From positions 69,293,676 to 69,357,675 of the forward strand of contig CM051460.1 of assembly GCA_028095005.1 (NCBI GenBank): 64,000 nt of DNA. The letters run 5' to 3'. This DNA is from Rhynchospora pubera (lineage: Eukaryota > Streptophyta > Magnoliopsida > Poales > Cyperaceae). Positions 24,674-35,112 of the stretch are shown here, piece by piece. Positions within the stretch are counted from its first letter, which is position 1. Every line of letters begins with the position of its first letter. The notes under the pieces were generated by a model. It made no database searches, was not told where the DNA came from, and was given only the letters and a program-made list of their open reading frames with translations. Position numbers and translations under genes: made by a program.

Positions 24674-25661
24674 AGGATCATCCCAGAGATTATATCATCC
24701 CCATCATCCCCGATTTTCAGAAAGAGAAAACGCGTGGCTCTCCTTCCGCGTACGCTGTGTCTCCCCTCTCCCGCGTGAACTAATCCCTTTCCCCTCTCGC
24801 GTACATTGTCCCCCATCCTCCCTCTCACGTACGCTGCCCCCCTCCCCCCTCATCCCTCTCATGGACGCTGTCCCCCCACACTCCCTCTTCCCCTCCTACA
24901 CACTTCATAACTGTTGAAGTCAATATAATTAAATGTTGAAGGTAATATCCTAACAGTTGAAGTTAACTCTCTGGCCAAGAATTTCATAATTCGGAAATCA
25001 AACTACACGTCACGAACATCCTCTATGTACTGTTGAAGTTAATATGTTATATATGTTACTGCTGAAGTTAATATATATAATTGTTGAAATTAATATATAT
25101 AACTGTTGAAGTTATATGCGTAATTGTTAAAAATATATATGTAGTTATTGAAGTTATATATGTAACTGTTGAAGTTACTATATATAACTGTTGAAGTTAA
25201 TATATATAACTGTTGAAGTTATATATGTAGCTATTGAAGTTATATATGTAACTGTTGTATAATATGTTATATATGTAACTGTTGAATTTAATATATATAA
25301 CTGTTGAAGTTAATATATATAATTGTTGAATTTGACATATTTAAATGTTGAAGGTAATATTTGAAGTGAGCATATTTAAATTGTTGAAGTTGGCATATAT
25401 ATTAACTTCAACAATTATATATATTAACTTCAAAATTTAAATATGTTAACTTCAACAGTTAGAATGAGTTGGGGGAGGGTGGGGGTTGGGGAGCGTACGC
25501 AGGAGGGTGGGAGGGGGGAGGGGGCGAGCGTACACGCGCGGAAGAGGAGAGCGAAAAAAATGAGTATTGGATTTTCGATTTTAGAATACGCGTAAATAAT
25601 TGTTTCCTAAAATAAAAAACGCGTGGGGATGATGGGAATGACAAATATCGGGGATGATCCT
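24674..25661. mobile_element. TIR/foldback element with internal minisatellite
   Basis: The left end AGGATCATCCC..CCCATCATCCCC (24674 on) is mirrored at the right by GGGGATGATGGG..GGGGATGATCCT (to about 25661). Just inside, both arms carry related GC-rich sequence with ACGCGTG and GCGTACGC motifs in opposite orientation. I found no clear target duplication, so the superfamily is open. Confidence 0.6.
24905..25460. repeat. Minisatellite, ~22-bp unit
   Basis: About 20 imperfect copies of a unit like AACTGTTGAAGTTAATATAT, with two or three copies in reverse orientation at 25395-25460 (AACTTCAACA). The reversal at the right fits the foldback layout of the surrounding element. Confidence 0.8.
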
Positions 25662-25942
25662 TATCACCCCCGATTGTTACAACCTCATACTTGTTCCTTC
25701 GGTACAGCAGAATTGTCAAGAACTATAATTAGTTATGAGCAATCAATAGCATAGAATGCATTGCTGATCTGATTTACTTGTACCACTTAGTATACCACCA
25801 TATATACCTAGCATTAGTTGGCATAACATTTGAAATTTCATTTTTTTTTTAAATTGATCTGACTGGTACAATCCACCTTGTCCCAGCTGGACTCACGATG
25901 CTTTGCATCTGTTCAAAATCCTAGAACTACAAATTTTCTGCC

Positions 25943-27175
25943 ATGGAGACAAAGGGAGCTCTAGAAAGGGATTGGTCTTCACTTCTCCCAATGCTGAATC
26001 TCATCGTTAAAAAACTCAGTGAAGTTTTTTATTTTGTTCGATTTCGTGCAGTTTGCATAGCCTGGCGCTCCTCTAACACGATCAAGGAAACTCTAGAAAG
26101 AGATTGGTCTTCTCTTCTCCCAGAATTGCTGAATCTCATCGCTAAAAAACTTGGTGAAGTTTCAGATTTTGTTCGATTTCGTGCAGTTTGCAAGGCCTGG
26201 CGCTCCTCTAACACGATCAACGACCTTCCTCCACAATTCCCTTGGATTCTTGAGAACCGTGAAGATCCATATGAATCTGATCTACGTTTCTATTCCATGC
26301 CCTTTGGCAAAATCTACACCATCCATGCTCCAAATTCTTTAGGCAATATGCTCAGAAGGCCATCAGATGGGTATTTTCAGCTTTTTCATGGTGCTGATAA
26401 GTTTGCTTTTCTCAATCCGTTGAACAATCACAAAATTTCTCTTCCTGCATATGATTTTGATAGCGATTTTTCTTACTGGATTGGGCCACAGAAAAATAAA
26501 ATTGGGAAACACGTGGTATATGTAGTTCGTTTTGGACATGAAGAGTACCAAACCCCTAAATTGGTTTCTTGCCATTTTGGCCAGGATAAGTGGTGTGAAT
26601 CGAAATTAGATTCAGACTATGAAAATTGTGACCTCGAAAGTTGCTTCCTCTTTTATCACAAGCATATGCTTTTCAATGTAGAAAGATACAACGGAGGCGG
26701 AGTTACCAAAGTTACAGATATGGCTACTGGTACACGGGCTTATGTTATACCACCAATTGAAGGTTCTTTGACAAGAGAAACTGAGTATATTGTGGATGCC
26801 TCTGGAGATATTCTAAGAATTTTTCGAAAGTATAAGTATAATTATTCTTTAGATTATACTTTAGATTTGTATTATTATTGGTTTGATGTCTATCAACTGG
26901 ATCTAACAGGAAGCACTTCACCATGTTGGGTCAAGGTTAACAACATTGGCAATCAAGCATTATTCGTTGACATGGATGGTTGTTTTGCACTTGGTGCCAG
27001 TGATTTTACTGGGATCAAAGCAAACTGCATCTACTCGATGAGAACATATCAACTACAGAAAGGAACCTTTTATGTGGTTGAGAAAATAGACATCAAGACT
27101 GGTGCTAGGGAAATCCTTCCATGTCCTTTCAAAGAACCAAAAAACTGGTTTGTCCCTAGCTTACTACGTCTTTGA
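25943..27175 (+). CDS. F-box/DUF295 protein with duplicated F-box
   Basis: An intronless 410-codon gene from ATG at 25943 to TGA at 27175. Residues ~7-47 and ~51-92 are two near-identical copies of an F-box-like helix set (LERDWSSLLP..LNLI.KKL followed by FVRFRAVC.AWRSS). The rest matches the plant DUF295/KIB beta-propeller type: FPWIL near 98, then FYSMPFGKIY, GADKFAFLNPLNNHKISLP, VYVVRFG, YIVDASGDIL, FDVYQLDL, WVKVNNIGNQALFVDMDGCFALGASDF and NCIYSMRTY. F-box proteins join SKP1 in SCF ubiquitin ligases and the propeller presumably binds the substrate, which is unknown. The frame is intact, so it may work. The double F-box is unusual; the first copy lacks one codon and has diverged slightly. 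A LINE lies 200 bp downstream in the opposite orientation. Confidence 0.88.
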   Translation: METKGALERDWSSLLPMLNLIVKKLSEVFYFVRFRAVCIAWRSSNTIKETLERDWSSLLPELLNLIAKKLGEVSDFVRFRAVCKAWRSSNTINDLPPQFPWILENREDPYESDLRFYSMPFGKIYTIHAPNSLGNMLRRPSDGYFQLFHGADKFAFLNPLNNHKISLPAYDFDSDFSYWIGPQKNKIGKHVVYVVRFGHEEYQTPKLVSCHFGQDKWCESKLDSDYENCDLESCFLFYHKHMLFNVERYNGGGVTKVTDMATGTRAYVIPPIEGSLTRETEYIVDASGDILRIFRKYKYNYSLDYTLDLYYYWFDVYQLDLTGSTSPCWVKVNNIGNQALFVDMDGCFALGASDFTGIKANCIYSMRTYQLQKGTFYVVEKIDIKTGAREILPCPFKEPKNWFVPSLLRL

Positions 27176-27375
27176 GCCGAATGATCTCTGCAATGAGATA
27201 TACATATTGGCATTTGGCTACATTTTGGTGGTGAATTGTCTTTTGGTATCATATGGTGAATTATTAGTTTGATTATGCAAGTACATATTTTCTTATCTTT
27301 GTTGTTAGTTGAGTTGCTTGCTTGGTGTATGGTGAATGTTCACTTGAATACTTTGCTTACTAGAGTTTTTTTTAT

Positions 27376-30098
27376 TTTTTTGAGGGTCAGGTGGTAAAGC
27401 ACCACACTGACAAAATTCATTGATAAAAAAAGAATAATTACAAGAAAATTTACAACAAAAGAAAGTTGAAAAAAGAAAGAAAAAGAAACAAAACGGAACT
27501 AAGGAAAACTATACAAGTCTAAAAAAGAAAGCAAAAATAACTAGGCTAATTTTTTTCCAAAGTTCGACTAGCGTTGAAATCTCCTGTACCAAGAGGAACT
27601 GCGGTCTAGTCAAAGAGTTGAAAATTCGACTGTTCCGCTCTTTCCAAATTGTCCAAGAAGTTGCCGCCCATATGATGTCCCACACAGTTCCGATTACAAG
27701 ACTGTTTCGTAGCCAAAACTCAGGTAGGTCGTCTGTTAGGATGAGGGGCGGAAGGAGGTAGAAGTGTCGTATCCTATTCCACAAAGCAGTGGCAAAAGGA
27801 CAGTGGAGGAAAAGGTGGCAAGCCGTTTCCAATGGGCGCGCTAAACAGCAGGGGCACCCATCATTAGCCGGCCAATTTCTTACTAGCAAGTTCTGTTGGG
27901 TAAGGAGCCTATCCTGCAGCAGTAACCAGAGGAAGATCTTCACTTTAGGGGGCGCTTTCAGCTTCCAAAGCTTGCCAAAGTAGGGAGACCTAATCCCAGG
28001 GTTTGCAAGCAAAGCATAGGCACTCGCCGAAGTGTAGCAACCCGAGTTCGTCCAGCGCCAAGACAGGACATGGCTGCCTCTAGTTGAATCGATCGAGGTA
28101 GAGTAGAAGGGAAGGAATTTCAGGATGTCCCTGAGACCGTGTGAAAGAAAGTTGGTGTTAAGTAACAAGGAGAGATCTGTCGTTCCATAAAGAGCCTGAA
28201 CAGTTGTCGTCCAAGTAGAATTAGGCTCAGAGTTCAGTTTCCATAACCATCTAATGAGCAACGCTTGATTTTGCAAAGTGAGGTTTAAAATACCCAAACC
28301 TCCAAAGCGTTTAGGGATACAACACTTATTCCAATTTACCAAGCAATGACCTCCCAAACACTTATCCCGTCCTTTCCAGAAGAATCTTCTTCGAATCCCA
28401 TCCAAATGAGTTATAAGCCACGCCGGAAGTTGCATTACTTGCATGTAGTGTAGGGGTAGGGATGTAAGTACTGAATTAATAAGGGTAAGACGGCCAGCCG
28501 AAGAAAGGAAACGGGATTTCCAACCATCCAATTTTCTTTGAAAAGCATCGATCAACGGCTTGTAATGAACCTTTTTTAACCTGCGGATTGAGAGAGGCAA
28601 TCCCAGGTATGTTACAGGCATATCCTTAGGTGAGCAATTCAAAATTCGTGAAAAGCGTAGAAGTGAACTATCAGGAATTGCCACTGGCACAAAGAGACAT
28701 TTGTCATCATTAATGTGAAGACCAGTAAGGAGAGCAAAATACAAGAGGATTTCCTTCACAATAATCAAGTTTCTAGGAAAAGCTTCCAAAAGGATGATGG
28801 TGTCGTCAGCATATTGTAAAGTCCTGGGAGGTATGATGATTGGGCCAGAGGTAAGAGAGGAGGCATTTTGAAGGAAAGACTGTAGGGCATCCACTACTAA
28901 GTTAAAAAGCATGGGTGAGAGTGGGTCACCTTGTCTGAGGCCCCTACGGTGGAAAAAGAAGTTTGTGACTTCTCCATTTACCTTAATGGCAGAGGACGAA
29001 GATTTGAGGATATCTAGTAACCAGGCAATCCACAAAGGTGGGAACCCCCGCTCCGCCAGAAGGTTTGTCAAAAAAGTCCAAGAAATTGTGTCAAAAGCCT
29101 TCGCAAAATCCACCTTATACATAAGGGCCGGTATTTTCCGCTTGTGATAAAAGGATAGGTACTCTCTCGCAATCATAAAGGATTCCATGACTGAGCGACC
29201 TTTAGTAAAAGCCGTTTGTAAAGGAGAAATGAGCTCAGGAATGAAACTTTGGAGGCGGTTGGCTAAGATTTTTGTGATCAGCTTAGGAAGAGTGTTGATG
29301 ACACTAATTGGTCTGAAATCATTTGGTAGGAGCGGCAAAGCCTTCTTTGGAACTAGCGTAATGGTAGCTTTATTTAGACTGCGAAGGTTAAGTTTACCCT
29401 GTTGAAAAGCATCGAGACTAACCATGATGTCAGGCCCTATCACCTCCCAAAACCTTTTGAAAAAATCAATAGGGAAACCATCTGGGCCAGAGGATTTTCC
29501 TGAAGGTAGTTCGTTAATCGCCTTTAGAACCTCCTGTTCCGTGAAAGGCGAGGCAATAGAATCCAAGTTCAACTGAGCTCCTACTTTGCCTGTTAGGTTG
29601 AAAGGCGGAGGACAAGGCGCTTCAATACCCAAACTCGAGTAGAAGTGAGTGTATAGAGCCTCTTTTACCTCCGCAGGTTCTGAGACCATCCCAGAAGGGA
29701 GGGAAAGTGAAGAGATTGAGTTGTTGGCGCGTCTTGAGGAGGCAACCGCATGAAAAAATTTTGTATTCTTGTCTCCTAATTTTAACCAGTTTGCCCCGCT
29801 TCTTTGCTTCCATTTTTCTTCTTTGATTGAAATTAGAGTAAAAGCATGTTCACGAAGTCGAATACGAAAAGCAAACTCCTCCCTGGAAAGTTGCCGAGAT
29901 TCTTCTACTAAGTCAAGGAATTGGATGATGAGTTTAGTTCTAGAGAGAAACAAATTCGAATTAGCAAACTTCAAATTTGCTCAAGTAGAGAGTACTCTCC
30001 TTACTGCAGCGAACTTATTTAGGAGAATCCTTGAGGGGTCGGATGAGAGGGTTCCAGTGTTCCAAGCTTGGGAAACAAGTTGCTCCAGAAATTAGTGG
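27376..30098 (-). mobile_element. L1-type LINE, 5'-truncated
   Basis: On the minus strand the element ends in an A-rich tail (the T-rich run at 27365-27380). It keeps the reverse-transcriptase half of ORF2 but lacks ORF1 and the endonuclease. The recognisable frame continues upstream to ~30098. I found no clear target duplication. It is a different LINE lineage from the one at 13.5 kb, judged by divergent RT and zinc-region sequence. Confidence 0.8.
27509..29974 (-). pseudogene. LINE reverse transcriptase (ORF2 fragment)
   Basis: An open frame of ~820 codons without the endonuclease domain. Early residues carry W-x-R-S-G-ANWLKLGDKNTKFFH, the linker before RT. RT motifs are FRPISVINTLPKLITKILANRL near 220 (split here as FRPISVINTL and KLITKILANRL), AFDTISW, GLRQGDPLSPMLF and QYADD near 386. 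The C-terminal zf-RVT has CPCCLARPLETACHLFLHC. The frame opens with TTG right after an in-frame TGA; upstream sequence remains LINE-like, so the TGA is probably a Trp-to-stop change. The copy cannot move by itself because endonuclease and ORF1 are missing. Confidence 0.88.
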
Positions 30099-30687
30099 TG
30101 TGTGCTTATATTTGGGGTGTATTGTTGATATAATTTATCCTCTATTTGTCTCTGTCCTTTTTCTCGTTTGGGTGGGGGTGATATGGAAAACAAATTACAA
30201 TCTACAAGAAATATGAGTGTAGTTGTGTAAACAATTAGCAAATTATTTTAGCTTTTTGATGGCTTTGCATTTTCTAATCGCTAAGTGAGTTTTGTCAACA
30301 TGTATGGTTTCACCTGTTTGCATTATTGAATGTTATGAGATCACACCTGAGGGATGTTCTTGTTTTTAGACGAGAAAAATTATAAAATCCTCATCTTTCA
30401 TCGAACTAAAATTGTATAGCAAAATGAAAGCAAAGTCTGTTGATCATGGAACTTTCTGTTGCATCAATCAAACAAACTAAGAGACAAACAGGTCTGTTTA
30501 TTGCCTCTTGAAAAACGAGCCTTCAGGTTTTCATTCATAAAACAATTGTCCGTGCAATGAAGCAAAGATATGTGGATAATTTATCTCGTCGGGTTAAGAT
30601 CAGGAAGTTCAGGACATCCATAGAATAATGCACAGTCGCACAGACATATAAAGGTGGCATTACCGTTATCAAGAAGAAAAAAAATGC
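30099..30687. other. Noncoding stretch
   Basis: Host flank of the LINE. No gene or clear repeat was identified. Confidence 0.45.
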
Positions 30688-31655
30688 AAGGTGTGTTAGG
30701 AAACTTTCCGAATAACGGAATAAGCTTATTCAACTTTCCGAATAAGCTTTTCTCTCTCCTCTCTCCTCTCTCCTCTCTCTTAGGGCTGTCAATGGATAAG
30801 GTAGGGTACAGTAGAGACATTTTCGTTATCCATATCCGTTATAATTTTCTTTACCCATATTCTATCAGTATCCATTAAAAAATGACTTATCCGTACCCTA
30901 CCCTTACCCGTTATGAATTAACGATAAGGGTAAGGTAACGGTAGAAAACGAATAATAATGGTAATAATAATTCAATAAAAAAAATATACAATATGGATAA
31001 ATAAATAATATCAAATAAATATATTATTAAAGTGCAACAATGAATAATAATTTAAATATAATTAAATCATATAATATTTTCTCATATAAATTATCAAAAA
31101 ATATATATAACTAATTTATAATTGAAAGTTTTAAATTGAATAATTAATACTTATGATCATGAATTGTAAATTATTAATGTAGTATATTATCTCAGTTAAA
31201 TCTACCAATTCAATTGCCTTCTTAGTTATTAACATATTAATTAGATATTCTAATCATATATTTTTCCATTAAAGATTATAAATTATATATTATATATATA
31301 ACGGTATGAGTAAATAACGGTTACGAAATAGTGTTATCCTTACCCTTATCCAATACATTAACGAAATTTTTTTTTTACCCATACCCATATCCGATAACTT
31401 AGCGAAAATAAAACCTTACCCATACCCGTCTTATCGAATACGATACGGGTAGGGTAAACGGTTAAAAAGGTACCGTTGACAGCCCTACTCTCTCCTCTCT
31501 CTTCTTATTCATTTTTGTTCCAACTTTATGGTGGTATTAGAATAAGGAGTTGAATAAGTTCTTATTCGGAATAAGGCTTATTCAAAACTCGTTTGGTTTC
31601 ATCTTGAATAAGCCCTATTCGGAATAAGGCTTATTTAAAACGTAACAAACACACT
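30688..31655. mobile_element. Possible outer inverted-repeat element hosting the hAT MITE
   Basis: GTGTGTTAGGAAACTTTCC..GGAATAAGCTTATTC on the left is loosely mirrored on the right by GAATAAGGCTTATT copies and AACACAC near 31648. The inner hAT MITE splits a CTCTCTC run between the arms. Borders are uncertain. Confidence 0.3.
30781..31487. mobile_element. hAT MITE (TAGGGCTGTCAA family)
   Basis: Terminal inverted repeats TAGGGCTGTCAATGG and CCGTTGACAGCCCTA bound 707 bp of AT-rich DNA whose subterminal parts are full of ACGGGTA/TACCCGT motifs in opposite orientation. The flanks CTCTCTCT and CTCTCTCC fit an 8-bp hAT target duplication but lie in a CT repeat, so this is not independent proof. Confidence 0.75.
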
Positions 31656-32489
31656 TCCAATGAAATAGCTATAAATAAGATGACAATATAAAATAACAAT
31701 CAGGCATGAGAATCATTCATTTCTATGTTTTGATTTCAATGAGACCTTGGTCAATCCACGACAAAATGTGTATTACTATGCGACCTGCAGCCACACACCT
31801 AAATGTAATTATTTAATACAAACAGTTGTTTTGGAAGTTCAATTGCAAGAACAAACATATGTTATACATTGTGAAGTAGCAACTAGCCAGCGTTCTTGGA
31901 GAAAGGAAATATCTGATACATAATTCTATTTTCTCAGTTCACAGTTTTGTAAGTCGTGAGGTGATCTGTTTAATTTTATTAATATTGTTAGCCAAAATTG
32001 CAATGCCGGACTAATGTGTAATTTTACATATAACTGTGTGCCAATGCTGAGGAGAGATCTGATGGAAGATTCCATACATGCCAAGTGATGCTGGTGTCTG
32101 TTGCCTTGCAAAATGACAAAATCAGCTGCTCTTATGGATTGAATTAAATTCTTCCAATCCATAAATTCTCTGTTTACCGGTACACAGTACACTTGAAATG
32201 GTACCCTGTTGGTCAATCTTCACAATAATATGTTTTATGTCTCAACAATTGAAATGGTACCCGGTACACAATAGCATTTTCTTTTATGTAATTATTGCAC
32301 ATGATGTTCAGTCAATTGCTGACGAAAACTTGTCAAAATTTTGTTTCAACACACATCTAAGAAAAGAAAAGTAAACACACACCATTGAATCCTTTAGAGG
32401 TTCAAACATGCGAGTCACACAAGGAATTCTCACTAATAATCTTTGAAAATCATATTATTATTAATAAAACAAAAACATAAATTGCAAGT
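31656..32489. other. Noncoding stretch with one coding-like minus-strand frame
   Basis: A 96-codon minus-strand frame at 31926-32216 has mixed composition but no recognised domain or conserved start. The part next to 32490 should hold the 3' UTR of the peptide gene that ends there. Confidence 0.3.
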
Positions 32490-32981
32490 TTAGGGACAAC
32501 ATTTCTGGTTACACTCACTTTGAGACGAGAAACAAGGAAGATTGGAGTTAAAAGGGCATTCAAAACACTGTTTGCCCTGGTAAGTGCTTTTGCAACAATT
32601 GCTGTGGCTCATGTTTTCCTCTCCTCGTACTGTCTCTGCATTTTCGTTCCAACCTATGAACCGAATTCAATTACAAAGCATTCAGAGTGAGCTTCTGTAT
32701 ATTTATTGCATGAAAAATGTCTAATTAAGTAAATAAGAAGCATTTTTGTTCAAAAGCTTAAAGTACAAGGTCAACCGTCAGCACATATATACTAGGTCAG
32801 ATTATAACTCAAATATGGCATTCTAAACAAAGAGACTCGACCGCATTTCCGTAATAATTATTGGTTTGAATCAAAAGAAGAAAGAAAAATGTAAAATTTA
32901 TATGCTTAGATAAAACTCACACTCGGTCATACAAATTAGAGTAGCGAGGAGGAAAAAGACGATGGCATGCTTCATGTTCAT
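32490..32981 (-). CDS. Secreted eight-cysteine peptide (defensin-like), paralogue A
   Basis: Two exons on the minus strand: 32981-32921 (ATG, 61 nt) and 32653-32490 (ending TAA), joined by a GTGAGT donor and CATAG acceptor in phase 1; product 74 aa. Exon 1 is a signal peptide: MNMKHAIVFFLLATLIC. Exon 2 gives a short acidic linker and a cysteine-rich domain, CC-x8-C-x2-C-x7-C-x6-C-x3-CC, with CFEC, CFSS and ECNQ motifs. Paralogue B at 59.4-59.8 kb has the same exon layout, phase and motifs. The product is probably secreted and disulfide-bonded; small plant peptides of this kind act in defence or cell signalling, but I do not recognise the subfamily and the function is unknown. The splice junction creates an extra Cys at residue 21 where B has Gly. 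The start was chosen because it opens the signal peptide; a Met two codons later is an alternative. Confidence 0.75.
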
Positions 32982-33043
32982 CGTGTCGATTAATGGTGAA
33001 AGTTTGAATATGTTTTAGAAAATATGTTTAAAATTTACAAAAC

Positions 33044-33060
33044 GATAGTCTTTTTATATA
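33044..33060 (-). promoter_or_regulatory. TATA box and conserved core promoter of peptide gene A
   Basis: The minus strand reads TATATAAAAAGACTATCG about 70 bases before the ATG. The same block, TATAAAAAGACTATTG, lies at the same distance before peptide gene B. Confidence 0.7.
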
Positions 33061-33254
33061 CTGCTAATGAACTGTATCATTTTAATTAAGGATATTCTAA
33101 GTCATAGGGCTGTCAATGAAACTCTATTATTCAACACGTACCGTACCGTATAAGACGGGTATGGATAAAGTTTTATTTTCGTTAAGTTAACGGGTACGGG
33201 TATGGGTAAGGAAATTTTTTCATTAATTTAATAGGTACGGGAACGGGTAAAGGC

Positions 33255-34955
33255 TGTCACACCCCGAACCAAACCGTCATTCGGGAAGGACAACCCCGCC
33301 ACGTGTATATACTCTGCTATATACAGCGTAAGGCTATACATGGTACAATATGCAATCACACAGATCACAAGATAATGCCACAAATGTACTTATTATAACT
33401 AGTGCAGTACATTAAAAACGTCAGCTATTACACAACAAAACATTCTATCTTTATTTAACAAAAAGAGTATATATAACATAAGAGAAACTAGTAGCTTGTG
33501 GCATCACATTCTTCAGTTGGGTCACCTACAGGATATTCCTCACCGTCTGTCAGACCTGTACCTGAAATCCACAATTTTTGTGGAGTGAGTACGTGAATAC
33601 TCAGTGTGGTGATAAAATAAGCCTGTTCGGGATTATGTTATTCCAAAGATTAGAACTTATATATAAATTCATGTTAATCCTGTCTGAAAGACTTTTCATT
33701 GTTTTTATTCAAGAAAAGAGATAAATGTGATTCGATGTATTTTCTTAAGGAATAGCATATAATATAATACGAGAGTTTCCACCTTACATTGCTCTAGCCC
33801 TGCGCGAATAATTCCCGTGCCAAATCCACCTTACCTGTCTCGGCCCTTAATTTTAACTATATCATTTGCCTACATGGGAATGAATCCCATGTCTTTACTA
33901 ACTTGTGCTTTCTGACAGAACCTGTGCTTATTCGATCCTACCCACGAGTGTATACCTAGTGTATAGACACTCGACCCTAATTGCTCCTGCCCTCCACCGT
34001 GCACTAAGTGGGGGCTAGTATACACCAGTACTGGGCTACTACCTCGGAGTTCCGTGGGGTAGTCCGTTTCCACACACCTAAAGGTCCTAGCCAGTCCAAA
34101 CAAAAGAAATAATATATACCAAATGACCGCTAATCCGCCTAGTGGCTGAATAGCAGAGTAGATCAGTATGCGTTGTCCGTGATCACTATCATAAGGAGGC
34201 CACCGGCATTAGCTGGGGTGCAACCTCCCGATAATAGAAATCCCAGATAAAACAACTTGGCTACTCGGTCTCATTATGTTTCACATTCATTATCCATTTT
34301 CTATTATTCCAAATCACTTTTATAATTCATAATCAAATTTATTGTTCCTATCAAAAGAATAACAAAATCTCAAAAGACATCCACACGTCATAAAAAGACA
34401 ACCACACACGGGCATACACATGCAAGCAAAGCCAAGCGGTAATCAAATCAAGCAATACGGAACTAATTATAGAGAAGTCCGGTTACCTGACTGAGCGATC
34501 CATAGCACAAGCAAATCGGGATGACTATAACTGCGACGTAGAACTCGAATTCCAAATGGCCGACTATTCAAAGCCAAGGTGGTATTCACAGTTTGCTAGG
34601 AAGAGAGAGAAACAGAAATGATATACGAAATGAAATGAAATGAGGCTGGGGTCTATTTATAGTAGAGGTCTGGCTAAAATGATAAATATTCTAGATTACT
34701 TAATGGCTAAGTAAGCAGAAAGGAATTACTTAGCTATTATTTCTAAAATATTAATACTATTTATAAAAATAACTGAGCCTATTTATAAAGATATTAATTA
34801 TCAGAAATTATTATATAAATATTGATTACTTAGCTACTAAAAATGTGGATAAGATCAAATAGATATTTTCAAAGTGGATAAATATGGACATTTTTCAAAT
34901 AGGACCTTAGAATTCGATGTATTGCAAATAGGTCCTAAAATTCAGGGATGTCACA
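33255..34955 (-). repeat. 3' LTR of the nested element
   Basis: From about 33640 to the inner end this LTR is closely similar to 35390-36712, with only scattered changes. Its outer ~380 bp (GAACCAAACCGTCATTCGG and onward) are unlike the matching part of the other LTR. Confidence 0.85.
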
Positions 34956-35112
34956 TTCCACCCCCTTAAAAAGGAAATTTCTTCCACGAAATTTCAAATG
35001 GAAGGTAACAAATCAAATGAAACATCAAATCGATATACTATAATCAAACTTTCAAACGAAACGATAATGAACCCAAACACAGTCCGAGGAACGAATGCTC
35101 TGATACCAAATT
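34956..35112 (-). other. Internal region with PBS and polypurine tract
   Basis: The polypurine tract (minus strand TTTTTAAGGGGGTGGAA) abuts the left LTR. The primer-binding site TGGTATCAGAGC, complementary to the 3' end of initiator tRNA-Met, lies four bases from the right LTR. The short sequence between them has no reading frame of note. Confidence 0.85.
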
